A stretch of 64,000 nt of DNA. It comes from Acinetobacter courvalinii. GTDB taxonomy: Bacteria > Pseudomonadota > Gammaproteobacteria > Pseudomonadales > Moraxellaceae. The notes below the pieces were generated by a model. That model was not told where the DNA came from and searched no databases. It worked only from the letters and a program-made list of their open reading frames with translations. Below, piece after piece: positions 15,365-23,920 of this stretch; the stretch's first letter is position 1; every line of letters starts with the position of its first letter. The position numbers were made by a program, and so were the translations under genes. The DNA is taken from assembly GCF_014635545.1 (NCBI RefSeq), contig NZ_BMDA01000004.1, positions 62,001 through 126,000 on the forward strand, read 5' to 3'.

Positions 15365-15369
15365 TTAAT
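15365..15369. repeat. target site duplication, right copy (TTAAT)
   Basis: The five bases are identical to 1015-1019 and abut the right terminal repeat. The nrdB stop codon begins six bases further on (15375-15377 on the minus strand). Confidence 0.85.
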
Positions 15370-15374
15370 TCAAC

Positions 15375-16658
15375 TTACCAGCTTAACGCACCACCAGTTT
15401 GGTAATCCGTTACACGCGTTTCAAAGAAGTTCTTCTCTTTACGCAAGTCCATCATCTCAGACATCCAGCCAAACGGGTTGGTTACACCGGCAAACTGCTC
15501 TGGTAAACCAAGCTGCGCTAAACGACGGTTACAGATGAACTTCAAGTACTCTTCCATCATGCTTGCGTTCATACCCAATACACCACGTGGCATGGTGTCA
15601 CGCGCATATTCGATCTCAAGCATGGTGCCTTCAAGAATCATTTGAATCACTTCTTCCTGGAACTCGGCCGTCCACAAGTGCGGGTTCTCGATCTTGATCT
15701 GGTTGATCATGTCGATACCGAAGTTCAGGTGCATAGACTCATCACGCAAGATGTACTGGAATTGCTCGGCAACACCATTCATCTTGTTACGACGACCCAT
15801 ACTCAAGATTTGAGTAAAGCCACAGTAGAAGAAGATCCCTTCAAGTACACAGTAAAATGCGATCAGGTTACGAAGTAAACGTTGATCGTTTTCAGGTGTA
15901 CCAGTGTTGAACGTCGGATCACTTAAAGATTGCGTATACTTCAAGCCCCAAGATGCTTTACGCGCAACACTTGGAATCTCGCGGTACATGTTGAAGACTT
16001 CGCCTTCGTCCATGCCCAAAGATTCGATACAGTACTGGTAAGCATGAGTATGAATCGCTTCTTCAAATGCCTGACGCAAGATGTACTGGCGGCATTCAGG
16101 GTTGGTAATGTGACGGTAAATCGCCAATACCAGGTTGTTTGCAACCAATGAGTCTGCAGTCGAGAAGAAACCTAAAGAACGCATGATGATGGTACGCTCA
16201 TCTTCGGTTAAGCCATTTTCAGACTTCCAGAGCGCGATGTCATGGTTCATGTTGACTTCTTGCGGCATCCAGTGGTTTGCACACCCGTCAAGGTATTTCT
16301 GCCAAGCCCACTCGTATTTGAATGGAACAAGCTGGTTCAAGTCTGCACGACAGTTGATCATGGCTTTATCATCAACCTGAACGCGCTGAGCGCCCATTTC
16401 AAGTTCTTCCAGGCCAGGGGCAACGTCTAGGTGTTCTAGGGCTGCAGATGCTCGAGCCAGCGAATCGGCTGAATCTGTTGATCGCACGGTACTGGTTCCA
16501 GCGGGTTGTGCAGCTGCCACGCGCGGCGATGATTGCTCTGAATCAGATACCACTTGCGTATTAACCGTTTTTTGCGTGTCGATGGGCGCAGACTTGTGTT
16601 CAGGTGCAGTCGGTTTTTGCGAATCATCTTCAAAATCGTCCCAACTAAGGATAGACAT
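15375..16658 (-). CDS. nrdB: class Ia ribonucleotide reductase, beta (radical) subunit
   Basis: The 427-aa subunit carries the di-iron centre and tyrosyl radical needed to make dNTPs with Nrd[12 protein letters not shown] gives the E-xx-H-xxx-Y pattern of metal ligands and the radical Tyr, and [10 protein letters not shown] gives the second E-xx-H pair. The first ~85 residues are a Ser/Gln-rich, acidic extension ahead of the catalytic fold, common in gamma-proteobacterial relatives outside the enterics. The gene follows nrdA with a 43-aa ORF between. The stop codon is intact: the transposon begins 10 bp later, so the protein is unaffected, but its terminator has been moved away. Confidence 0.96.
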   Translation of the reverse strand: MSILSWDDFEDDSQKPTAPEHKSAPIDTQKTVNTQVVSDSEQSSPRVAAAQPAGTSTVRSTDSADSLARASAALEHLDVAPGLEELEMGAQRVQVDDKAMINCRADLNQLVPFKYEWAWQKYLDGCANHWMPQEVNMNHDIALWKSENGLTEDERTIIMRSLGFFSTADSLVANNLVLAIYRHITNPECRQYILRQAFEEAIHTHAYQYCIESLGMDEGEVFNMYREIPSVARKASWGLKYTQSLSDPTFNTGTPENDQRLLRNLIAFYCVLEGIFFYCGFTQILSMGRRNKMNGVAEQFQYILRDESMHLNFGIDMINQIKIENPHLWTAEFQEEVIQMILEGTMLEIEYARDTMPRGVLGMNASMMEEYLKFICNRRLAQLGLPEQFAGVTNPFGWMSEMMDLRKEKNFFETRVTDYQTGGALSW

Positions 16659-16695
16659 ATCAATTCTCTCTTCGTTGCTTTATATCTTTTATGAA

Positions 16696-16741
16696 GACAT
16701 CTCAATCAAGAAGATGTCCTTACTATACACTCAATTTGTGT
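16696..16741 (-). promoter_or_regulatory. nrdB leader hairpin and possible NrdR-like box
   Basis: GACATCT/AGATGTC arms (16696-16702 and 16712-16718) form a 7-bp hairpin in the nrdB leader. Just upstream, 16727-16741 reads ACACTCAATTTGTGT, a dyad close to an NrdR box but one base short. TATAGT overlaps this box on the minus strand. The evidence is weak. Confidence 0.35.
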
Positions 16742-16801
16742 AAGCAAAATTAAGTTTTATTGATTGATTTTTTAAAAGTGACCAGTCGGCACTCGCAATC
16801 C

Positions 16802-16933
16802 CTAAGACTTATTTTGATTACGCTGTTGTCTACGTATTTTAAAAAACGCGTAAACGAGGGGGATATAAAACACTAGAAAGGCACAAATCAGCACTATCAC
16901 ACCAAATTGATAATTATGACTGAGATGGAACAT
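16802..16933 (-). CDS. 43-aa single-span membrane protein between nrdA and nrdB
   Basis: This short ORF has a good GAGG ribosome site 8 bases before its ATG. The peptide starts MFHLSHNYQF, continues with a strongly hydrophobic span GVIVLICAFLVFYIPLVYAFF, and ends with the basic tail KIRRQQRNQNKS, so the C-terminus should face the cytoplasm. It lies in the same direction as nrdA and nrdB and fills most of the gap between them. No function can be assigned. Confidence 0.6.
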   Translation of the reverse strand: MFHLSHNYQFGVIVLICAFLVFYIPLVYAFFKIRRQQRNQNKS

Positions 16934-17002
16934 GATCTATGCCTCTATAGATTTAAATCTTGCAAGGCCCTTCCAAAGTGAGAAGGGCGTATGCGGATTT
17001 AA

Positions 17003-19843
17003 TTACTGACAAGCTTCACAGTCTGGGTTGTCGATCGAACAAGCCATTGGCACTGGTGCTGCTGTCGTAAAACCATCTTCTTCAACTGGAGTTTCTGGTT
17101 TTTTCTCTGCAACCGCCGCAGGTGCTGCTGCAACAACCGGAGCTTCAACCGATGCCGGTTTTACTGCATTGAGTGCACCGGTATTGATGGTTGATTTCTC
17201 GGCAGAGGTTGCACCTAAAGCTCGGAGGTAATAAGTGGTTTTAAGACCACGTAACCATGCCATCTTATAGGTGATGTCAAGTTTCTTACCGTTCGCGCCA
17301 GCAATGTACAAGTTCAATGACTGTGCTTGGTCGATCCATTTTTGACGACGTGAAGCAGCATCAACGATCCAGCGGGTATCCACTTCGAATGCAGTTGCGA
17401 AGATGGCTTTTAATTCCTCAGGAATACGCGCAATCTTCTGCACCGAACCTTCAAAGTGTTTCAGGTCATTCACCATCACGCTATCCCAAAGACCGCGCTC
17501 TTTTAATGCACGAACCAGGTAAGGGTTGATCACGGTGAATTCACCAGACAGGTTCGACTTCACATACAAGTTCTGGAAAGTCGGCTCAATTGATTGAGAT
17601 ACGCCACAAATGTTTGAAATGGTTGCAGTCGGTGCAATCGCCATCACATTCGAGTTACGCATACCGTCTTTTTGAACTTTGGCACGTAATGTGTCCCAGT
17701 CTAAACGTTGGGTACGATCCACTTCGAACATGCGTTCTGGACGTGATTTGGCAACGATTTCTAAAGAGTCGATTGGCAGGATGCCTTGATCCCACAATGA
17801 ACCTTTGAATGTTGAGTAAGCACCACGTTCGATTGCAAGATCGCTTGACGTTTGAATTGCGTAGTAGCTGATTACTTCCATTGATTCGTCAGCAAAATCA
17901 ACTGCTGCGTCAGAACCGTAAGCAAGATTCATTTCATACAATGCATCTTGGAAGCCCATGATCCCCATACCCACTGGGCGGTGTTTCATGTTTGAGTTTT
18001 TCGCTTGTGGTACCGCGTAGTAGTTAATGTCGATGACGTTATCGAGCATACGTACTGCTGTTTTGATGGTACGTGCAAGCTTCTCACGGTCTAACACACC
18101 ACCTTGAACGTGTTGTACAAGGTTGATCGAACCGAGGTTACATACCGCGATTTCATCTTGGTTGGTGTTTAAGGTGATTTCTGTACACAAGTTCGATGAA
18201 TGCACCACGCCCACGTGTTGCTGTGGTGAACGCAAGTTACATACATCTTTGAACGTGATCCACGGATGACCTGTTTCGAACAACATCGAAAGCATTTTGC
18301 GCCATAAATCTTTGGCACGTACTTTCTTGTGTAGCATGTTTTGTTCTTTTGCGACTGCTTCGTAGTGTGCATAACGCTCAGCAAATTCAGCACCGGTCAA
18401 GTCATGCAGGTCTGGTGTTTCAGAAGGGGTGAACAGGGTCCATTCCGCATCTTCAAATACACGTTGCATGAACAGGTCAGGAACCCAGTTTGCAGTGTTC
18501 ATGTCATGGGTACGACGACGGTCATCACCGGTGTTTTTACGTAGCTCCAGGAATTCTTCAACATCCAAGTGCCAGGTTTCGAGGTACGCACAGACTGCAC
18601 CTTTACGCTTACCACCCTGATTAACCGCAACCGCTGTATCATTCGCAACTTTAAGGAATGGCACAACACCTTGAGATTTACCGTTGGTGCCTTTGATATA
18701 AGAGTTCAAGGCACGTACAGGAGTCCAGTCATTACCTAAACCGCCTGCCCATTTTGATAGCATGGCGTTGTCACGCATTGCACCATAAATGTCATATAGG
18801 TCATCGCCGATGGTGGTTAAGTAACAGCTTGATAACTGTGGACGTAATGTCCCTGAGTTAAACAGGGTCGGTGTAGACGCCATGTAATCGAAGCTAGACA
18901 GCAAGTCATAGAATTCGATTGCGCGGTCTTCTTTATGTTCTTCGTTGAGTGCAAGACCCATTGATACACGCATAAAGAATAATTGTGGTAATTCGAAACG
19001 TACGCCATTCGAGTGAATGAAGTAACGGTCAAATAAGGTTTGCAGACCTAAATAGGTAAACTGGTTTGAGCGCTCAGGCTTGATCGCTGCGGCCAATTTT
19101 TCAAGGTCAAAGTCAAGCAGGTCAGCAGAAAGCAGATCAAGCTCAATACCTTTCTTGAGGAAGGTTTCTAAAGCATTGCCTTCTGGTGTATCTGAAGGTA
19201 GACCTAAGAATTCAAGACCTGTGCTTACCAATTCATTTGATAATAAACGTGCAGTCACATAAGTATAGTTTGGCTCTTGTTCGATACGGGTACGAGTCGC
19301 CATCATCATCGTGGTGGCGATGTCGCTTTCTTTTACGCCGTTATAGAGATTCTTTACGGTCTCATCCACGATCGCCTGAACATCGATCCCTTCTAGGCCT
19401 TCACTTGCCGTCTGGATGGTTGCAGTCAACGCATCAAGATCCAATGGCTGGAGCTGGCCATTGTTATCAGTAATCTGAAGGGTAGGGTGATGGTTCGCAC
19501 CAGTTTGCTGACGGGCACTTGCGCGTTGGTCACGATAGATCACATAGGCACGGGCAACTTTTTGCTCGCCAGTACGCATCAGGGCCAGTTCAACCTGATC
19601 CTGAATTTCTTCGATATGAATCGTGCCACCCGAAGGTAAACGACGGTTAAATGTGTTCATAACCATTTCTGTCAATTGGGTGATGCGGTCATGGATACGA
19701 CTAGAGTCGGTACCTTGTTGACCTTCAACAGCCAGAAATGCTTTCCCAATCGCAACAGAAATTTTCTCGGCATTAAATGGCGCAATCTCACCGGTGCGCT
19801 TAATGACCTGAAGTTGGCCAGGAGTAGAAGTGATGATGCTCAT
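17003..19843 (-). CDS. nrdA: class Ia ribonucleotide reductase, alpha (catalytic) subunit
   Basis: The 946-aa catalytic subunit reduces ribonucleoside diphosphates. The N-terminus has two ATP-cone-like domains: residues 10-110 starting LQVIKRTGEIAPFNAEKI, and a second at about 125-215 with DALTATIQTASEGL. This makes it longer than E. coli NrdA (761 aa) and similar to Pseudomonas-type enzymes. The core has SSCYLTTIGDDL and NLCTEITLNT with the active-site cysteines. An Ala/Pro-rich linker leads to the C-terminal CSIDNPDCEACQ, the swinging-arm cysteines. GGAGC precedes the ATG. Upstream DNA carries a probable NrdR-regulated promoter. Confidence 0.96.
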   Translation of the reverse strand: MSIITSTPGQLQVIKRTGEIAPFNAEKISVAIGKAFLAVEGQQGTDSSRIHDRITQLTEMVMNTFNRRLPSGGTIHIEEIQDQVELALMRTGEQKVARAYVIYRDQRASARQQTGANHHPTLQITDNNGQLQPLDLDALTATIQTASEGLEGIDVQAIVDETVKNLYNGVKESDIATTMMMATRTRIEQEPNYTYVTARLLSNELVSTGLEFLGLPSDTPEGNALETFLKKGIELDLLSADLLDFDLEKLAAAIKPERSNQFTYLGLQTLFDRYFIHSNGVRFELPQLFFMRVSMGLALNEEHKEDRAIEFYDLLSSFDYMASTPTLFNSGTLRPQLSSCYLTTIGDDLYDIYGAMRDNAMLSKWAGGLGNDWTPVRALNSYIKGTNGKSQGVVPFLKVANDTAVAVNQGGKRKGAVCAYLETWHLDVEEFLELRKNTGDDRRRTHDMNTANWVPDLFMQRVFEDAEWTLFTPSETPDLHDLTGAEFAERYAHYEAVAKEQNMLHKKVRAKDLWRKMLSMLFETGHPWITFKDVCNLRSPQQHVGVVHSSNLCTEITLNTNQDEIAVCNLGSINLVQHVQGGVLDREKLARTIKTAVRMLDNVIDINYYAVPQAKNSNMKHRPVGMGIMGFQDALYEMNLAYGSDAAVDFADESMEVISYYAIQTSSDLAIERGAYSTFKGSLWDQGILPIDSLEIVAKSRPERMFEVDRTQRLDWDTLRAKVQKDGMRNSNVMAIAPTATISNICGVSQSIEPTFQNLYVKSNLSGEFTVINPYLVRALKERGLWDSVMVNDLKHFEGSVQKIARIPEELKAIFATAFEVDTRWIVDAASRRQKWIDQAQSLNLYIAGANGKKLDITYKMAWLRGLKTTYYLRALGATSAEKSTINTGALNAVKPASVEAPVVAAAPAAVAEKKPETPVEEDGFTTAAPVPMACSIDNPDCEACQ

Positions 19844-19929
19844 GTCAGCATAGCTCCATTATCATCTATTTTTATGTTCATTGACCGTTTGAATCGAGCA
19901 AAAAGCATGCCACGATGTTTGAGGGATAA

Positions 19930-19994
19930 ACACAATACTTAGTGGTTAAAGTTTATTTTCAACACAAGATACGGGATTTTTAGTACTAGATCAA
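19930..19994 (-). promoter_or_regulatory. nrdA promoter with two NrdR-box-like sites
   Basis: On the minus strand TTGATC (19989-19994) and TATCTT (19966-19971) are 17 bp apart. Two sites similar to the NrdR box, 19962-19977 (ACACAAGATACGGGAT) and 19930-19945 (ACACAATACTTAGTGG), are 32 bp apart, about three helix turns, the usual NrdR geometry. The first covers the -10 element, which suits repression by NrdR. The rest of the 544-bp gap to bfmR is AT-rich with no gene seen. Confidence 0.6.
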
Positions 19995-20292
19995 TCCTTG
20001 ACATTTTACTAATTTTTTTTTCATGTCTTAACTGCTGAATTCACAGGGACATAGCATAACAAAGCCATTAAAAAAGGCTTATAGATAACTCTGTGGATAA
20101 GTCAAAAAACAGACACTTAAATTGTTATAGGCGAAGAAAGAAACAAATTGTTTAAGATTGGCACAAAATCTATACTAAACATCCATCCTGAAGAAAAAAC
20201 GCTTACAATTCTGAAAAATATATTAAAATTCATAATTTTAATAAAAAGATAACAAAACAGGGTAAGCGTGTATCAGTTTGGTGAACGGCTAC

Positions 20293-20320
20293 TTGTTTAC
20301 AATGTAAACGTGTGTATATT
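20293..20320 (+). promoter_or_regulatory. bfmR promoter with palindromic operator
   Basis: TTGTTT (20293-20298) and TATATT (20315-20320) are 16 bp apart. The perfect palindrome GTTTACA-A-TGTAAAC (20295-20309) overlaps the -35 region. It is a good candidate for autoregulation by BfmR or another dimeric regulator. Confidence 0.45.
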
Positions 20321-20387
20321 GCAATTCATAAACCAATGTATCTGTCAGATTTCATAGACAGATTCACTCAGATTTTAGGGGCAACAA

Positions 20388-21104
20388 ATGAGCCAAGAAG
20401 AAAAGTTACCGAAGATTTTGATTGTTGAAGATGACGAGCGTTTAGCACGTTTAACACAAGAGTATTTGATTCGTAACGGTTTAGAAGTTGGTGTTGAAAC
20501 TGATGGTAATCGTGCCATTCGTCGTATTATCAGCGAGCAGCCAGATTTAGTGGTTCTCGATGTGATGTTACCTGGTGCAGATGGCTTAACCGTTTGTCGT
20601 GAAGTACGTCCGCATTATCATCAACCGATCTTGATGTTAACTGCACGTACCGAAGATATGGATCAGGTACTGGGTCTGGAAATGGGTGCAGATGACTATG
20701 TTGCCAAGCCTGTTCAGCCACGCGTCCTGTTAGCGCGTATTCGTGCCTTATTACGTCGTACCGATAAAACGGTTGAAGATGAAGTCGCACAACGTATCGA
20801 GTTTGATGATCTTGTGATTGATAACGGTGGTCGTTCAGTGACTTTAAATGGTGATCTGGTTGATTTCACCAGCGCTGAATATGACTTGTTATGGTTACTT
20901 GCTTCAAATGCAGGCCGTATCTTGTCTCGTGAAGATATCTTCGAGCGTTTACGCGGTATTGAGTATGACGGTCAAGACCGTTCGATCGATGTGCGTATCT
21001 CGCGTATCCGTCCAAAAATCGGTGATGACCCAGAAAATCCAAAACGTATTAAAACAGTACGTAGTAAAGGTTATTTATTCGTTAAAGAAACCAACGGGAT
21101 CTAA
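20388..21104 (+). CDS. bfmR: OmpR-family response regulator BfmR
   Basis: The 238-aa regulator has a receiver domain (residues 8-120) with acidic pocket VEDDER, phosphoacceptor D58 in VVLDVMLPG, Thr in MLTART and Lys in DDYVAKPVQP. A winged-helix DNA-binding domain follows, with FTSAEYDLLWLLASNAGRILSRE and a C-terminal VRSKGYLFV. Length and sequence match the Acinetobacter BfmR that controls envelope, biofilm and stress genes. It is followed by its sensor kinase after a 123-bp gap containing a hairpin and a tandem repeat. Confidence 0.93.
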   Translation: MSQEEKLPKILIVEDDERLARLTQEYLIRNGLEVGVETDGNRAIRRIISEQPDLVVLDVMLPGADGLTVCREVRPHYHQPILMLTARTEDMDQVLGLEMGADDYVAKPVQPRVLLARIRALLRRTDKTVEDEVAQRIEFDDLVIDNGGRSVTLNGDLVDFTSAEYDLLWLLASNAGRILSREDIFERLRGIEYDGQDRSIDVRISRIRPKIGDDPENPKRIKTVRSKGYLFVKETNGI

Positions 21105-21111
21105 ATCCCTG

Positions 21112-21176
21112 GAATCCTCCTTCTTTAAGGGGGATTCTTTCCTTTCTGCTAAGGACTTGTTTCTGCTAAGGACTTG
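21112..21176 (+). repeat. bfmR-bfmS intergenic hairpin and 17-bp tandem duplication
   Basis: A hairpin GAATCCTCC...GGGGGATTC (21112-21137) lies 8 bp after bfmR and may attenuate bfmS expression. It is followed by a perfect abutting duplication, TTTCTGCTAAGGACTTG at 21143-21159 and again at 21160-21176. A tandem repeat of this sort can expand or contract by slippage. Confidence 0.7.
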
Positions 21177-21227
21177 CGTAGCAGGCTGCTCAAGCGGGGT
21201 TTTAATGAGCTTGGAATTATTTAGCTT

Positions 21228-22868
21228 ATGGTAAGTCGAGTACTGAAAAACAGCATATTCTTGCGTATTTATGCTGGCTTGGTGGTTTTGGTGGTTGTGG
21301 TTGCCGCATTTTGTTATTTGCTGGTCCAGATTATCAACTACCAACGGGCACAGGAATATCGTGAATCTCTGACCGATGGCATTTCCTATGTCATTAGTGA
21401 GGGGGTATCTCGCCAGCCAGAAAAACAGCAGAAACTCGACTGGATTTCCGATGCTTCTGATTTGCTGGAATTGCCGATCTACTATGTGGATGCGGAGCGG
21501 GTCGAGTTATCGCGTACCGAGAAAAAACGCATTGCCGAGCAGAAGTCAGTAGTTCGTTACGATGCCAATAACGGCATTGGCTATATCATTATCGGTCTGA
21601 AAGACGATCCTAAACACTTCCTGTATATCAAAGTCGATAAAATTGGCGAACGCCAGATGAAAGCGCTGCCGATCTTTGTGCTGGATTATCTGATTTTCTA
21701 TCCGGGGCAGGAACGCGAATATCTAGAGCGGATCAAAAAACATTTCTATTACCCGATTGAAATTGCCGATATTAAAGATATCAATCTGGATTCGGAGCAA
21801 ATTGGTCGTTTACGTCAGGATCAAAGCATCCTGCTGTATAAAGACAGTGCAACCGTTCGTGGCACCACCATTTCAATTGTGTCTCCAATGCCTAATCACC
21901 CTGCGCAAGTATTGATTCTAGGTCCGGTACCGATGTTTAACTGGATGCCATTCCAGCTTTCCGCAGGTATTACCTTGTTCAGCCTGTTCTTACTGAGTCT
22001 GGGCGTTTATGGTCTGATTCTGCCGCTGGAACGTAAAATCCGTCAGGTGCGCCATGCCTTGAACAAGATGAAGTCAGGTGATTTGTCATTGCGTGTCCCG
22101 ATTGAGGGAAGCGATGAAATGGCCAATCTGGCTTCCAGTTATAACAACATGTCAGACCATATTCAACGTCTGATTGAGGCGCAGCGTGAGTTGATGCGTG
22201 CGGTATCACATGAGCTCAGAACCCCTGTCGCGCGGATTCGTTTTGGTATGGAAATGCTGGCAGAGGAAGATGACTATAATTACCGTATCCAGCAAGTCGA
22301 CATGATTGATAAGGATATTGAAGCACTCAATACCCTGATCGATGAAATCATGACTTATGCCAAACTGGAGCAGGGCACTCCTTCTCTGGATTTCGAAGAA
22401 ATTGTACTGGTTGAAGTTTTGGATCAGGTGGCAATGGAAACCGAAGCGTTGAAGACGCAAAAGGAAATCGAGCTGATTGCACCGCCATTGGCGTTGCAGG
22501 TTGATGCAGAGCGTCGTTATCTACACCGTGTGGTGCAGAATCTGGTTGGAAATGCGGTACGCTACTGTGATCATAAGGTGCGCATTAGTGGCGGTATCCG
22601 TGCCGATGGTAATGCCTATGTCTGTGTTGAAGATGATGGGCCGGGGATTCCTGAGCAAGAACGTGCACGTATCTTTGAAGCCTTTGCGCGTCTGGATGAT
22701 AGCCGTACCCGTGCTTCGGGTGGTTATGGCCTAGGCTTGTCGATTGTCAGTCGTATTGCGTACTGGTTTGGTGGCACGATTCAGGTGGATCAGAGTCCAA
22801 ATCTGGGCGGTGCACGGTTTATCATGACCTGGCCGGCAAAACGTTATAAGCAAGGCTTGAAGAAATAA
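21228..22868 (+). CDS. bfmS: sensor histidine kinase BfmS
   Basis: The 546-aa inner-membrane kinase is the partner of BfmR. One transmembrane helix lies near residues 12-35 (IYAGLVVLVVVVAAFCYLLV), then a periplasmic sensor of about 200 residues, then a second helix near 245-265. A HAMP domain follows, and the phospho-site is H328 in AVSHELRTPVARI. The ATPase boxes are visible: VQNLVGNAVRY (N), VEDDGPGIP (G1) and GGYGLGLSIV (G2). A terminator follows directly, so bfmRS is a two-gene unit. Confidence 0.92.
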   Translation: MVSRVLKNSIFLRIYAGLVVLVVVVAAFCYLLVQIINYQRAQEYRESLTDGISYVISEGVSRQPEKQQKLDWISDASDLLELPIYYVDAERVELSRTEKKRIAEQKSVVRYDANNGIGYIIIGLKDDPKHFLYIKVDKIGERQMKALPIFVLDYLIFYPGQEREYLERIKKHFYYPIEIADIKDINLDSEQIGRLRQDQSILLYKDSATVRGTTISIVSPMPNHPAQVLILGPVPMFNWMPFQLSAGITLFSLFLLSLGVYGLILPLERKIRQVRHALNKMKSGDLSLRVPIEGSDEMANLASSYNNMSDHIQRLIEAQRELMRAVSHELRTPVARIRFGMEMLAEEDDYNYRIQQVDMIDKDIEALNTLIDEIMTYAKLEQGTPSLDFEEIVLVEVLDQVAMETEALKTQKEIELIAPPLALQVDAERRYLHRVVQNLVGNAVRYCDHKVRISGGIRADGNAYVCVEDDGPGIPEQERARIFEAFARLDDSRTRASGGYGLGLSIVSRIAYWFGGTIQVDQSPNLGGARFIMTWPAKRYKQGLKK

Positions 22869-22870
22869 TT

Positions 22871-22902
22871 AAAAAAGGAATGGCAAGTACCATTCCTTTT
22901 TT
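22871..22902 (+). terminator. bfmS terminator
   Basis: AAAGGAATGG-caagta-CCATTCCTTTTTT is a strong stem followed by a T-run 3 bases after the bfmS stop. Confidence 0.9.
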
Positions 22903-22913
22903 GTTTTAGCCCG

Positions 22914-22945
22914 ATAAAAAAGCCAAGGCGTTAACTGCCTTGGCT
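22914..22945 (-). terminator. terminator of the 22983-23339 gene
   Basis: The stem GCCAAGGC-gttaact-GCCTTGGC is followed on the minus strand by TTTTTTAT. Confidence 0.85.
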
Positions 22946-22982
22946 CAATTGATCAGAACAGTACTGATCCATCTACCTGTAT

Positions 22983-23339
22983 TTATTCATGTACCGAAGG
23001 GTCGGGTTCGATCAAGGATTTGCCTGAGCGAAGCGCCTGTAATGCGTCGGCATTGAAATCAATCAGGAGTGAATTATTCTTGATGTCGATTTTATAGCCC
23101 TGAATCAGTGCCTGATCTCCATTTAAGGTTTCGACTTTATAGCTGTCGGCAATATTGAGAATACTGTCTAAATTGGTGGTGGTGGCGGCAAAGTCCTCTC
23201 TAAAAACCTGGTAGATGTCTCTTAAATCAAAAATCGCGTTATCAGCATCTGGATGTTTTCGAACATAACTTTCTATATGACGCATTAGTAGTTGTGAAAA
23301 AAAGAAATAATCCGAGTCGTGTGTGTATTCTAGATGCAT
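22983..23339 (-). CDS. hypothetical protein, 118 aa
   Basis: This soluble, acidic protein has no motif that I recognise. AAGGAG lies 6 bases before the ATG and a terminator follows, so the gene is real. The N-terminal half looks helical (YFFFSQLLMRHIESYVRKH) and the C-terminal half has beta-like stretches (KVETLNGDQALIQGYKIDI). It sits convergently after bfmS, and nothing nearby suggests a role. Confidence 0.65.
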   Translation of the reverse strand: MHLEYTHDSDYFFFSQLLMRHIESYVRKHPDADNAIFDLRDIYQVFREDFAATTTNLDSILNIADSYKVETLNGDQALIQGYKIDIKNNSLLIDFNADALQALRSGKSLIEPDPSVHE

Positions 23340-23503
23340 GTTTTTCTCCTTCTTTGCTTCTATTAGAATAACGATCTATTGCTAGAGCTGTGTATAAAGA
23401 TAATTAAAGTATTTAGCTGAATTGCAACATATTATGTCGAAATGGCAACCCGGTTTCGATATTGTTATCTGGCTGGATCAATCGTCTGATCTGCCGGTTG
23501 GAA

Positions 23504-23620
23504 TTATGATTCATTAAAATACTGCTTTCTGACCAGATAAAAATAATCCGTCGCAGGATATATACAACCTGCGGTTAAATTTTCAACACAGATTTGTAGC
23601 AATGCAATCATAGGGTTCAT
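23504..23620 (-). CDS. possible 38-aa ORF overlapping the next small ORF
   Basis: The peptide starts MNPMIALLQICVENL and ends VRKQYFNES. Its ATG overlaps the TGA of the 23617-23802 ORF by 4 bp, the usual sign of coupled genes, but both are short. They may instead be two frames of one broken gene. No homologue is recognised. Confidence 0.3.
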   Translation of the reverse strand: MNPMIALLQICVENLTAGCIYPATDYFYLVRKQYFNES

Positions 23621-23802
23621 GTTGCCATATTTTTGTGCATTGAGCAGAAATGCAGAATGTCTTTGATGCGTTGATAAAGAAAAAAATGATCAATATAGGG
23701 TGTTTGATTAGATAATTCGATTTCTAGGGGTGAATTAAGCATGATCCCGTCTATATCCGTAACTTTATGGACAAAATCATCCGAAAGACTAAAGCGCTTC
23801 AA
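23617..23802 (-). CDS. possible 61-aa ORF with TTG start
   Basis: The frame is bounded by an in-frame stop just before a TTG codon, and no good ribosome site is present. The peptide is polar with a central IDHFFLYQRIKDILHF. It may be a truncated or frameshifted gene together with the 38-aa ORF. The rest of 23340-23920 shows no gene, and the nuo promoter must lie in its last ~110 bp. Confidence 0.3.
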   Translation of the reverse strand: MKRFSLSDDFVHKVTDIDGIMLNSPLEIELSNQTPYIDHFFLYQRIKDILHFCSMHKNMAT

Positions 23803-23920
23803 CTAGCATGAGAAATTAGAAATCAGGTACAATTGGCGGGATTAATTTTGTGTTTGGTGTATTTGAAGGCCAATACATACATTCTTTGTTAAAAATAGGC
23901 CTGCCAGGAGTTATCCCCGC

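Noticed and set aside
15350..20000. Many open frames on the plus strand opposite nrdB and nrdA
   Set aside because: They have no ribosome sites and mirror the codon pattern of the strongly coding minus strand, so they are shadows.
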